This document shows positions 1-8,362 of a stretch of DNA of 42,737 nucleotides, piece by piece (position 1 is the first letter of the stretch; each line of letters begins with the position of its first letter). This DNA comes from Desulforegula conservatrix Mb1Pa (GTDB lineage Bacteria > Desulfobacterota > Desulfobacteria > Desulfobacterales > Desulforegulaceae), in NCBI RefSeq assembly GCF_000426225.1, contig NZ_AUEY01000030.1, positions 1-42,737 on the forward strand. The letters are read 5' to 3'. Under the pieces are notes generated by a model that saw nothing but the letters and a program-made list of their open reading frames with translations, made no database searches and was not told where the DNA came from. The translations under genes and the position numbers were made by a program.

Positions 1-203
1 GCCTGATGGTGACACTTGTGGCATTGGTACAGATCTCTTGATTTGAGCTCGCAAAATTTCGAACCGCCGCAATTCGGACAACTAAAACCATGCGGCCATC
101 TAAGTCTGAATAATGAGTCTTGGCACTTATCTTCGGTCCCATATTCGGACAGGAATTCGTGAATACTCTTTCCTTTTTGAAATTGGATCATATTTTTTGC
201 CAT
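1..203 (-). CDS. IS1595-family transposase, N-terminal part (cut by window edge)
   Basis: Reading the minus strand from the ATG at 203 gives about 67 residues with no stop before the window edge. The start MAKNMIQFQKGKSI, the RWPHGFSCPNCGG stretch near residues 36-48 and a second CHKC pair near residues 62-65 form the four-cysteine zinc ribbon found at the N-terminus of IS1595-type transposases. A GGAGG lies just upstream of the ATG, so this start is well supported. The DDE-type catalytic part would lie outside the window, so it cannot be said whether the gene is intact. The outer inverted repeat of the element was not identified. Confidence 0.8.
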   Translation of the reverse strand, partial: MAKNMIQFQKGKSIHEFLSEYGTEDKCQDSLFRLRWPHGFSCPNCGGSKFCELKSRDLYQCHKCHHQ

Positions 204-488
204 GCTACACCTCCATCATATCTGGATAATCTTTCACATGCCTTAAGATAAGCATGGCGGAGTAAAAATGGTAATCAAAAAAGTTTTTGCGGAGCTTTTT
301 TCAAAAAAGCGACCCGCCGGAGGCATTAACCAAACATAAAGGGTACATAGCCTTAAAGTTTGATGGTCTCGCAAAAAGCCATAAAACGCCCCTCCTGAAA
401 CGCAGCATCTGGTGCGCAGCCTAATTGAGCCCCTACCAATCAAGGCAAATGATCACACAACACATTGATATATATAACAAAATGCGGC
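204..488. other. Intergenic region with repeat fragments and a palindrome
   Basis: No convincing gene is seen here. A short palindrome GCTTTTTTCAAAAAAGC lies at 294-310. A fragment of the dispersed repeat (gatggtctcgcaaaaagcc) is at about 360-380, and a weak match to its other end (aagtttttgcgga) at 281-293. A 66-codon open frame across this stretch on the minus strand is made of repeat sequence and has no family resemblance. The region separates the insertion sequence from the 3' end of the pilB/gspE-like gene. Confidence 0.5.
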
Positions 489-2786
489 CTATTTAATGCA
501 GACCTTTCTGACCTGAAGAAGATCAGTATGGCCTGCAAAAATCTTTGCGATCCCGTCCTGCTTCAGGGTTGACATTCCTTCCTCTATGGCGACATCCCTT
601 ATTATCTCCATCCTTGACTTTTCCTGTATGAGCCGCTTGATCTTATCAGTACCCATAAGCAGCTCATGTATGCCCATTCGTCCTGAATAGCCTGTGCCTG
701 AGCATTTTTCGCAACCAACGGCCCTGTGGAGGGTCAGATCATTTGTAAAAGGAATATTCACATTCTTTTTAAAAAGATCTTCATCATATTCCCTCACCAG
801 CTCATTATACTCGGCTTCGGATGGATGATATTCTTCCTTGCATGATTTGCAGAGAGTTCTAAGAAGACGCTGGGCCATGATAGCAAGGATTGCGTCTGCA
901 AAATTGAATGGGTCCATGCCCATGTCAAGTAGTCGCGTAATACTCTCAGGGGCGCTGTTTGTATGCAGTGTTGAAAAAACAAGGTGACCGGTGAGCGAAG
1001 CCTCGATACCAATCTGGGTAGTTTCATGGTCACGCATTTCACCCACCATGATGACGTCGGGGTCGGCACGGAGAAATGCCCTCATGGCCGCGGCAAAATT
1101 GAAACCTATCTTGGACTGAACCTGTACCTGCCTCAACCCCCTCTGGGTGATTTCGACTGGGTCTTCGGCCGTCCATATTTTAGTTTCAGGCTTGTTGATA
1201 TATCCAAGGGCAGAGTGAAGAGTCGTGGTTTTACCAGATCCGGTTGGGCCGCAGACAAATATGATGCCATATGGTTTAGTTATCGCTGATACAAAATTCT
1301 CAAAATTACGGTCAGAAAAACCCATTTTATCCAGAGGAAGGGGTTTGCCTGCCGCGAGAATACGCATTACGACATCTTCAACTCCTCCCTGGGTTGGAAC
1401 AGTCGCGACACGGAGCTCTATATCCTTGCCGCCGTATTTCTTGAATTTGATCTTTCCGTCCTGGGGTTTTCTTCTTTCTGCAATATCAAGATCTGCCATA
1501 ATCTTGATTCTGGATACGACAGCGTTCCTGTAGCTGAAAGGAATAGTCTGGTAAAGGCTGCATGCTCCGTCTATCCTGATCCTAACTTCTGTATTCTGAT
1601 TGCCCATATATGGCTCTATATGAATATCTGAAGCGTTCCTTGCATAGGCATCGAGTATGATTTTATTAACAAGCTGGACGACTGCGCTGCTTTCTTCACT
1701 TACGGCTGCCTCGGCCTCTTCTATGCCCTGATCTTCCTGCTTGAGCTGGGACAGGATGTCATCGATGCTGGCCATTTCTTTTTCATCATGGGTAAAATGC
1801 CTTAAGAATTCCTGGATATCTTCCTTAAAGGCAAATGCGAGCTTTATTGGCTGACCCTGGAAAAGAGCCTTGATCTCATTTGTTCTTTGCAAGTCAAGCG
1901 GGTCATCTATCGCAACAAGAGGAAACCCGCCTTCTCTTCTGATCGGAACCCAGAAATTGGCCTTTAGAAACGGTATTCTCAACCCTGCGAGAAGCTCTCC
2001 TGGTATTGGAATTTTTGCGTCATACTCAACAAAGGGCATATTATAGAACTTGGCAAGTGATTTACCAAGATCAGTCTTTCCAACCTGATAATCCTCCTTC
2101 AGGATTTTTTCCATGGGGATTCTCTCAAGTCTGGATTTTGTGATTGCAGCGTTCAGCTCCTTAATGGTTATTATGTGATTCTCGAGCAGATAGTCAAATT
2201 TGCCAGCTGTCTTGTTCTTGGCAATGCGCTTCTGATTATGAAGTGCTATACCAAGAACCTCTGCAAGTTCTTTGACGCATTCTTCATCCTGGGGGGTAAA
2301 CTTTTTTCCGTCAATTCTGTTGATGAGCTGTACTGCGCCGAGAAGGAGAGTCTTATAGATAATGGGGGCGACGATTACCTGGTGGGTTTTAAAACCTGTT
2401 TTCTTATCCCAGGTGCTGTCGAACTTAAGAGATGAGTCTATGGCTTCAAGCTCTTTCTGGTCATAGACATTGGCTACGTTCACCAGAATCTGATTATATA
2501 CTGAATACCCTGATATGCTGTCCGGAGAAATTGGCACACGAATTTCGGAAATTTTATCTTCACCGGATTTATATCTTGAAACAAGTTCCCTTTTGACACC
2601 ATCCACATAATAGATGGTCATTCTTTCAGCCTCAAAAAGAGTGGTGATTTCTTCCCTGAGGTCTATGAAAATCTCATCTAGTTTTGCAGCGGCATAAATT
2701 TTATTGGAGATTTCCTGAAGGCGTGTGCGGTAGTCAACTTCTGTCTTCAGATTATTAACATCTGCAGTGTCTGTGGTGTCCGTCAT
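489..2786 (-). CDS. GAF-domain PilB/GspE-type secretion ATPase
   Basis: A 765-residue hexameric traffic ATPase of the PilB/GspE family, which drives assembly of type IV pili or type II secretion pseudopili from the cytoplasmic face of the inner membrane. Residues about 15-190 look like a GAF domain, an unusual N-terminal addition. A divergent GspE/MshE-type N-domain follows (about 200-330), then the ATPase core. Walker A GPTGSGKT is at 513-520, a Walker B/Asp-box stretch (DVIMVGEMRD) follows, and LVFSTLHTN is the His box. Two CxxC pairs (CKSC near 645, CEKC near 690) form the zinc-binding C-terminal motif. The ATG at 2786 follows a G-rich ribosome site. The gene ends a minus-strand run after a small membrane protein gene; pilC is 17 kb away. 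Pilus versus type II secretion cannot be decided here. Confidence 0.9.
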   Translation of the reverse strand: MTDTTDTADVNNLKTEVDYRTRLQEISNKIYAAAKLDEIFIDLREEITTLFEAERMTIYYVDGVKRELVSRYKSGEDKISEIRVPISPDSISGYSVYNQILVNVANVYDQKELEAIDSSLKFDSTWDKKTGFKTHQVIVAPIIYKTLLLGAVQLINRIDGKKFTPQDEECVKELAEVLGIALHNQKRIAKNKTAGKFDYLLENHIITIKELNAAITKSRLERIPMEKILKEDYQVGKTDLGKSLAKFYNMPFVEYDAKIPIPGELLAGLRIPFLKANFWVPIRREGGFPLVAIDDPLDLQRTNEIKALFQGQPIKLAFAFKEDIQEFLRHFTHDEKEMASIDDILSQLKQEDQGIEEAEAAVSEESSAVVQLVNKIILDAYARNASDIHIEPYMGNQNTEVRIRIDGACSLYQTIPFSYRNAVVSRIKIMADLDIAERRKPQDGKIKFKKYGGKDIELRVATVPTQGGVEDVVMRILAAGKPLPLDKMGFSDRNFENFVSAITKPYGIIFVCGPTGSGKTTTLHSALGYINKPETKIWTAEDPVEITQRGLRQVQVQSKIGFNFAAAMRAFLRADPDVIMVGEMRDHETTQIGIEASLTGHLVFSTLHTNSAPESITRLLDMGMDPFNFADAILAIMAQRLLRTLCKSCKEEYHPSEAEYNELVREYDEDLFKKNVNIPFTNDLTLHRAVGCEKCSGTGYSGRMGIHELLMGTDKIKRLIQEKSRMEIIRDVAIEEGMSTLKQDGIAKIFAGHTDLLQVRKVCIK

Positions 2787-2811
2787 GTACCCCCGCTATA
2801 AGCTGAAAGAA

Positions 2812-3057
2812 TCAGCTTTCAGGATTATTTTCATTATTGCCGGATTTTGAGGAAATCATTATCTTTTTAATGCCCCCAACTATGAGAATCATGGAAATAA
2901 AATAGAAACAAAACTGAATATACATTTTGCCAGAGGTGAACAAAGGATTATCTTTGACTCTTTCAAGTATTTCAGGAATTCTGAAAACAACGGCAATCCC
3001 CATCAATATAAGAGCAAATCCCCATATTCTCTGCAAACCGTTTTTTTTATCACTCAT
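2812..3057 (-). CDS. Small two-helix membrane protein, unknown function
   Basis: An 81-residue protein with two hydrophobic segments, about residues 11-27 and 46-64, separated by a short charged stretch (ILERVKDNP) and followed by a polar, Asn-rich tail. I do not recognise a family. It lies 25 bp upstream of the GAF-PilB/GspE gene on the same strand, so cotranscription is likely. Codon use and base composition match the neighbours, and no competing frame is better. It could be a membrane accessory protein, but nothing in the sequence shows a role. Confidence 0.6.
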   Translation of the reverse strand: MSDKKNGLQRIWGFALILMGIAVVFRIPEILERVKDNPLFTSGKMYIQFCFYFISMILIVGGIKKIMISSKSGNNENNPES

Positions 3058-3184
3058 ATTTAACCTATTTAAACCAAAAAATCAGATACTGTCAAAGTCA
3101 ATTATCCGTTCCATGCAATGCGTATATATTGATTTGGGAACGTTTTGTTTTTGCAAATTGACGGCAAATTGACTTTGGCAAAAT

Positions 3185-3895
3185 CTATCTATGCAGTTTC
3201 TTAATTCTGAAAAGTTCCTTGAATACGAAAAGGAATTTATCGATGCTGTCATACTGAATTCGTGAATTCTCCATATGAGTCCATTTAACAGGAAATTCCG
3301 CAGTCCTAAATCCGTATTGGCACGCAAGCCAGAGGATTTCCGGATCAAATATTACACTTGACAGCTTTTGACCTGAAAAAAGCTTTTTAACGGTCTTGCC
3401 CGTAAAGACCTTGAATCCGCACTGGGTGTCATTAAAATTCAGGCCAAGATGAGTGTTCTGGATCAGCGTGTATATTTTACCTGAAAGCTCCCTTAAAAAA
3501 TTCTGATGCCTTACAACTACGGACCCTTCTACAGCCCTTGAAGCAATTGCGATATCATAACCGTCTTTTATAAGTTCAAAAGCTGTCTCAAGATATTCTA
3601 TCGGAACGGAATAATCAGCGTCCATAAACATTACAGTATCGCCTATAGCTGCAAGCATCCCTGTTTTTACTGCGTATCCTTTGCCTCTGTTCGGAAAATA
3701 CTCAATGGCTCTTATTTTTACGTTTTCCGGGGCTGAAAAGCTTCTGACAGTTTTGACAGTGGCGTCTTTGCTTCCATCGCTGACAACGATTATCTCTGCC
3801 TCTATTTTTTTTTCGGACAGATATGACAGTGTCTTTTCGATTGTTGGTATTATTCTATCCGACTCATTGTAAGCTGGTATTACTATTGATAGCAT
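3185..3895 (-). CDS. Family 2 glycosyltransferase, ALG5/dolichyl-phosphate glucosyltransferase-like
   Basis: A 236-residue GT-A glycosyltransferase. The N-terminal nucleotide-sugar fold is clear: SIVIPAYNESDRI at residues 3-15, VVSDGSKDAT near 36-46, the NRGKGYAVKTGM stretch, the DxD-type metal site MDADYSVP near 93-100, and NDTQCGFKVF near 152-161, typical of ALG5-like enzymes. These transfer a sugar from a nucleotide donor to a polyprenyl phosphate. There are no C-terminal membrane helices, so it is probably a peripheral membrane protein. An AGGGGA ribosome site precedes the ATG. It follows the lipid A genes, a PAP2 phosphatase and a sugar isomerase-like gene, which fits a role in making a lipid-linked sugar for envelope modification. 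The exact donor and acceptor are not known. Confidence 0.85.
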   Translation of the reverse strand: MLSIVIPAYNESDRIIPTIEKTLSYLSEKKIEAEIIVVSDGSKDATVKTVRSFSAPENVKIRAIEYFPNRGKGYAVKTGMLAAIGDTVMFMDADYSVPIEYLETAFELIKDGYDIAIASRAVEGSVVVRHQNFLRELSGKIYTLIQNTHLGLNFNDTQCGFKVFTGKTVKKLFSGQKLSSVIFDPEILWLACQYGFRTAEFPVKWTHMENSRIQYDSIDKFLFVFKELFRIKKLHR

Positions 3896-4043
3896 TTTTT
3901 CCCCTGAATATTAATTATGCTTTTTGTGGCTATGCTCAATTCTCCGTTGCGCTTGAGAATACATAGTCTAAACATCAGAAAACCTGAAATGGTCAGAACA
4001 ATGCCGGATTACGAGCAAATGACGCTCTAATCAGGCCTACGAA
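3896..4043. other. Short intergenic gap
   Basis: A 148-bp gap between two minus-strand genes. I see no convincing hairpin terminator, promoter or repeat copy. A weak promoter for the downstream glycosyltransferase cannot be excluded. Confidence 0.3.
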
Positions 4044-4643
4044 TCAGCAAGCCTTACCCGGATGCTCTCCGTGAAGCTCCACATATAAAACCTGCATAAG
4101 CATGTGAACAATTATCATGTGGATATCTTCCACTTTCTGCATGTCGTTTACTCTTGCGACGAGAGCAACCTCGACCATGCCCGACAGTTTTCCGCCACCA
4201 AATCCGCAAAGACCTATGGAATGGCCATCATTCTCGTTAGCATATTTTATGCACCGAAGAACATTCTCTGAATTTCCACTTCCCGAAATACCTATGACAA
4301 GGTCTCCTGGCATATAGAAATTTTTGAGCTGTTCAACGAATACGGAATCATATGATACATCATTTGCGTAAGCAAGAACCGAAGGCACACAGTCAGAAAG
4401 TGAAATCATCCTGAATCTTTTTTCAAGACCATAACTTACGCCTTTATTCAGATCACACGCAAAATGGGATGCAGTCGAAGCACTACCGCCATTGCCTGCT
4501 ACAAAAATCTGCCTGCCTTCATGATATGCCCCAAGAAGCATTTGCACAATCAGGCTGAATGATGAATGGTCAAATTCCGCAAGAACGGTCGTTAATCTAC
4601 TTATATAATCTCTGGAAAAATTCGATTTATCAGTAATTTGCAT
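4044..4643 (-). CDS. SIS-domain protein, GmhA-like phosphosugar isomerase
   Basis: A 199-residue single SIS-domain protein. The phosphosugar-binding signatures are visible: VAGNGGSASTASHFACDL near residues 48-65, VIGISGSGNSENV near 115-127, and a C-terminal QKVEDIHMIIVHML helix that carries acidic and His residues in GmhA. GmhA converts sedoheptulose 7-phosphate to heptose 7-phosphate for the LPS inner core. The gene sits after the lipid A cluster and a PAP2 gene, which fits heptose supply. Other SIS proteins (for example DiaA-like) share this fold, so the symbol is left blank. The ATG is at 4643; the ribosome site is weak. Confidence 0.75.
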   Translation of the reverse strand: MQITDKSNFSRDYISRLTTVLAEFDHSSFSLIVQMLLGAYHEGRQIFVAGNGGSASTASHFACDLNKGVSYGLEKRFRMISLSDCVPSVLAYANDVSYDSVFVEQLKNFYMPGDLVIGISGSGNSENVLRCIKYANENDGHSIGLCGFGGGKLSGMVEVALVARVNDMQKVEDIHMIIVHMLMQVLYVELHGEHPGKAC

Positions 4644-4689
4644 AAGTCACTTGTATTTAATTATTTCAAATCAATATATTATTTTTAGT

Positions 4690-5382
4690 TCAGTATGGAT
4701 TTTCAGAATCTTTATCAAAAAAAAGCCATATTAGCCATGACAATCCGTAAACCATAAGCCCTGCAAATATCACATCACTAAGGAAATGCCCCCCCTGGAC
4801 TATTCGTGCAAACCCTGTGAGCAAGCCGTAAAAAATACCGGCAAAAAAAAACTTCCTCCTGTGATTTAAACAGACAAAGGACATCGCCACTGGGAAAAAA
4901 CCCGCCGACGCATGTCCGCTGGCAAATGAGCAATTGCTTTGGCACTGATCAGAAGGAATTAAGGGGGGGGTAAATTCCAGCTTTCCACCAAATTCCTGGA
5001 TTGTTGCGGGCCTTGCTCTGCCCCAGAATTCCTTGAGGATTCCATTTATCAAAAGGCCTGGGCCAACTGCAAGCGCCACAAGCAGATATATAATGCCTGA
5101 ATATCCAAGACCGCATATTTTTCTATTTTTGATTCTGATTAGAACCAAAGAAATCAGACAAAATATGATCAGAGCAGGTATAAAAAACTCTATGGACTCA
5201 TATATGAACACTATGAAAGGATTTTTTCGAAGAAAAAACCCGTTTTTAGCATCATAAAATAAATCGGAAACAAGAATATCCGCCTTGGGGAAAAATACAA
5301 ACAAGGTGACAAAACATGACGTGATAAGGCCAAATATCGCAAGTCCGGATATTTTTTTTTGATTCAGTTTGCTAAGCTTCAC
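4690..5382 (-). CDS. PAP2-family membrane phosphatase (lipid phosphatase)
   Basis: A 230-residue integral membrane protein with about six hydrophobic segments and the three PAP2 phosphatase motifs: KEFWGRARP near residue 117, SFASGHASAG near 150 with the catalytic His, and RIVQGGHFLSD near 193-203 with the second catalytic His and Asp. Such enzymes remove phosphate from lipid phosphates, for example undecaprenyl pyrophosphate or the phosphates of lipid A (LpxE/LpxF type). It starts 1 bp after the msbA stop, so the two are almost certainly cotranscribed. That context favours a lipid A or polyprenyl phosphate substrate, but the sequence does not decide which. Confidence 0.85.
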   Translation of the reverse strand: MKLSKLNQKKISGLAIFGLITSCFVTLFVFFPKADILVSDLFYDAKNGFFLRKNPFIVFIYESIEFFIPALIIFCLISLVLIRIKNRKICGLGYSGIIYLLVALAVGPGLLINGILKEFWGRARPATIQEFGGKLEFTPPLIPSDQCQSNCSFASGHASAGFFPVAMSFVCLNHRRKFFFAGIFYGLLTGFARIVQGGHFLSDVIFAGLMVYGLSWLIWLFFDKDSENPY

Positions 5383-5383
5383 C

Positions 5384-7186
5384 TTAGTCAGTTCCAGTCA
5401 CAAATTCATCTGATTGGAGCATTCCCGTTTCCATATTTCTGCCATACTGCATCTGATAAAGCTTACTGTATTCACCCTGTGCGGCTAAAAGCTCGTCGTG
5501 TCTGCCCTCTTCAGCCACTTTTCCGGCAACAACTACAGCTATCCTGTCAGCGTTCACAATTGTGGAAAGCCTGTGGGCTATAACAAATGTCGTTCTGCCT
5601 TTCATGAGATTCTCAAGGGCTTTCTGGACAAGTATTTCAGCCTCTGAATCAAGCGATGATGTTGCTTCGTCAAGTATCAGAATTGGGGCATCTTTAAGAA
5701 GCGCTCTTGCTATGCAGATCCTCTGCCTTTCTCCACCTGAAAGGCGGGCTCCAAGATCACCAATATTTGTTTCATAGCCCTTTGGAAAGCGTTCTATAAA
5801 ATCATGTGCAAACGCCGCCCTTGCTGCGCTTTCAATTTGTTCAGTGCTGGCATCTGGTCTACCATAGGCTATATTATTCCTTATGGTATCATTGAATAAT
5901 ATAGGCTCCTGGGTGACAATCGCAATCTGGGATCTTAAAGATGCTATTGATGCGTCTTTTACGGAAATATTATCGATGAGAATTCGTCCCGAACGCGCCT
6001 CATAAAATCTTGGAACCAGATTTACAATCGAGGATTTCCCGCCTCCGCTCATACCAACAAGAGCAAGAACCTCGCCTGGATTGACATGCAGATTTATCCC
6101 CCTTAAAACATCATCCCTGTCATATCTGAAATATACATCTTCAAAGGTCACACTATGGGCCGAATGTTTTATTGAGACAGGCTGTGCACAATCCTCAATT
6201 TCAGGAACTGCCTCAAGTATGTCAAAAACCCTGTCAGCTGCAGCCATTCCTTCCTGTATAGCATTATTCATATTGGACATTTTTTTTATCGGATCATAAA
6301 GCATCATTACAGAAGCAAGAAAAGACATGAACTGCCCTGTGGAATAAGTCCCTTTAATAACAGACGCGCCGCCGAACCAGATTACGAATGCTATGGCAAT
6401 GCCTGCAAAAACCTCCATAATAGGAGAAGACATATTCTTTGCTCTGGTATTTTTAATCTCAAGATTAAAAAGCCTCTGGGTCAGTGCGCTGAATTTGTTT
6501 TTTTCATACTCTTCCATGCCGAATGCTTTTACAACCTTGGCGCCTGTAAAAGTTTCCTGGAGCATTGCAGTAAGATCAGCCATTGACTCCTGACAGCCTG
6601 TAGTTACTTTTCTTACCTTTCTGCCATAATGAACAATCGGGAATACTGCCACAGGCAATATTGCGAAGCTGAAAAAAGCCAGTTGCCATATCTGGTAAAA
6701 AGTAACACCAATCAGGAAAAAAACAGTGAAAAAGTCCATGAGGGATCTTGTCACAGCAGAGGTAACCATTCCCCTTATTACGTTAACATCATTTGTGATT
6801 CGAGACATCAACTCGCCGGTCTTTTTGCCCTGGTAGAACGAAAGAGGCAGTTCCTGCATTTTTGAGTACAGGCTGTCCCTGAAATATCTGATTATGCTCT
6901 CACCCACATAATTCATCAGGATCGCCTGACCATACATACTGCCGCCTTTGACTACAAAGACAATTACTACAACTACAGGAATAAGAATCAGCTTGTTCAT
7001 GTTCTTGCTTATGAAAATATCATCAAGCGCAGGCTGGATTAAATATGCTGTCGCAGCGGTAGCAGCTGCCGAAAGCATCATGAAAACCATGGCAAAAAGA
7101 AGTCTGTATTTATGTCTCAAAATCAGATTAAGCAGATATCTGTGTCGTGGTTGTAACTCGAATATTTTTCTAAACCAGTTTTTCAT
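5384..7186 (-). CDS. msbA: Lipid A export ABC transporter, permease-ATPase fusion
   Basis: A 600-residue ABC half-transporter with six predicted membrane helices in the first about 310 residues, followed by a nucleotide-binding domain. Walker A (VGMSGGGKSS) is near residues 376-385, the signature LSGGERQR near 480, and Walker B ILILDEATSSLDS follows. MsbA dimers flip lipid A-core from the inner to the outer leaflet of the inner membrane. The length (MsbA is about 580 residues) and the position 15 bp after lpxB support this role over a generic multidrug exporter. The ATG at 7186 begins MKNWFRKIFEL. Confidence 0.9.
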   Translation of the reverse strand: MKNWFRKIFELQPRHRYLLNLILRHKYRLLFAMVFMMLSAAATAATAYLIQPALDDIFISKNMNKLILIPVVVVIVFVVKGGSMYGQAILMNYVGESIIRYFRDSLYSKMQELPLSFYQGKKTGELMSRITNDVNVIRGMVTSAVTRSLMDFFTVFFLIGVTFYQIWQLAFFSFAILPVAVFPIVHYGRKVRKVTTGCQESMADLTAMLQETFTGAKVVKAFGMEEYEKNKFSALTQRLFNLEIKNTRAKNMSSPIMEVFAGIAIAFVIWFGGASVIKGTYSTGQFMSFLASVMMLYDPIKKMSNMNNAIQEGMAAADRVFDILEAVPEIEDCAQPVSIKHSAHSVTFEDVYFRYDRDDVLRGINLHVNPGEVLALVGMSGGGKSSIVNLVPRFYEARSGRILIDNISVKDASIASLRSQIAIVTQEPILFNDTIRNNIAYGRPDASTEQIESAARAAFAHDFIERFPKGYETNIGDLGARLSGGERQRICIARALLKDAPILILDEATSSLDSEAEILVQKALENLMKGRTTFVIAHRLSTIVNADRIAVVVAGKVAEEGRHDELLAAQGEYSKLYQMQYGRNMETGMLQSDEFVTGTD

Positions 7187-7201
7187 TCTTTATCTTTTTT
7201 C

Positions 7202-8362
7202 TCACTTCTTTAAAATCGATAGAATAATATCAGCTGCCCTTCCTGCTGCGCCCGGCCTTCCGAGTTTTTTTCTTACAAGCAGAAAATCAGACTTCATTTT
7301 GTCAAGCTTCTGTCTATCATTCAACAAACTTATAATTTCTTTGGAAATTCTTTCAGGATTAGCCTCGCCCTGAAGAAGTTCAGGAGAAACCTCACGTCCG
7401 GCAATAAGGTTGGCAAGTCCGGCAAACTCAACTTTTACGAGTGCCTTTGCAATACTGAAGCTCAGGTCTGACATGATATATATAAGAATAGTCGGAATAC
7501 CTGCGATGGCGGCTTCAAGCGTTACTGTACCAGATGAGGCCACAAGAACATCACATCTCTCAAAAACTGCCCCTACGTCTCCGGTTTCAACTTCAATTAT
7601 TTCACTGAGACCACATAAAGCTATCTGTTTTTTAGCGTATGCTTCATCTTTCATGGAAAGCAGAAAACCGGCGCAGGGAATGCTCTTTTTTATTATGGCC
7701 GCAGCTTCAAGCATCACAGGAAGATGCCTTGAAATTTCACCCTTCCTTGATCCAGGAAGAAGACCGATTACCGTTCTGCCATCTAAAGATTTACGGCGAT
7801 TGTCCTTCGAAGGTTCGGGGATGGAATCAATCAGAGGATTGCCGACAAAAGTGGCAGGGATTCCATTCTTTCTGTAAAAGGATTCTTCAAAGGGAAGGAT
7901 CAGGCCCATATGATCTATATACCGACGTATTTTTTCGATTCTGCCAGATCCCCATGCCCATACCTTGGGACTTATATAATAAAAAACCGGGATCCCAAGG
8001 TCATGGGCTTTTTTGGCTATACGCAGATTTAAGCCGGGATAATCGACAACAATTACAATGCCGGGCATTGATTCCTGAATAAAAGAAGAGACAGTGGCAT
8101 ATGCGTCAAATATTATATGGCTGTGGCTTAGAACATCAGTCACACCCATCACAGCAAGTTTTTCCGAATTACAAACAGCTTCAACGCCCTGCTGTCTCAT
8201 CAATGGCCCTGCCATCCCATGTATTTTGAGACCAGGTTTTTTCTTTAAAATCTCCCGAACAAGATTGGCTGCGTGGAAATCACCTGATGGTTCACCGGCG
8301 CTAATGAAAATGATGTTTTTATTTAGTTCCGGTTTTTTAGCAGATTTAAAAAAGCTGATCAT
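7202..8362 (-). CDS. lpxB: Lipid-A-disaccharide synthase
   Basis: A 386-residue GT-B enzyme of family GT19 that joins UDP-2,3-diacylglucosamine and lipid X to make the lipid A disaccharide on the inner membrane. Typical features are IFISAGEPSGDFHAANL near residues 18-34, GLNLRIAKKAHDLGIPVFYYISPKVWAW in two parts near 110-137, FVGNPLIDSI and LLPGSRKGEI in the middle, and the ASSGTVTLEAA loop near 275. Length is normal for LpxB. The ATG overlaps the lpxI stop by 4 nt (ATGA type), showing translational coupling. Confidence 0.95.
   Translation of the reverse strand: MISFFKSAKKPELNKNIIFISAGEPSGDFHAANLVREILKKKPGLKIHGMAGPLMRQQGVEAVCNSEKLAVMGVTDVLSHSHIIFDAYATVSSFIQESMPGIVIVVDYPGLNLRIAKKAHDLGIPVFYYISPKVWAWGSGRIEKIRRYIDHMGLILPFEESFYRKNGIPATFVGNPLIDSIPEPSKDNRRKSLDGRTVIGLLPGSRKGEISRHLPVMLEAAAIIKKSIPCAGFLLSMKDEAYAKKQIALCGLSEIIEVETGDVGAVFERCDVLVASSGTVTLEAAIAGIPTILIYIMSDLSFSIAKALVKVEFAGLANLIAGREVSPELLQGEANPERISKEIISLLNDRQKLDKMKSDFLLVRKKLGRPGAAGRAADIILSILKK

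Noticed and set aside
243-443. 66-codon open frame on the minus strand near the left edge
   Set aside because: It runs across a palindrome and repeat fragments, shows no family pattern and has no convincing ribosome site.
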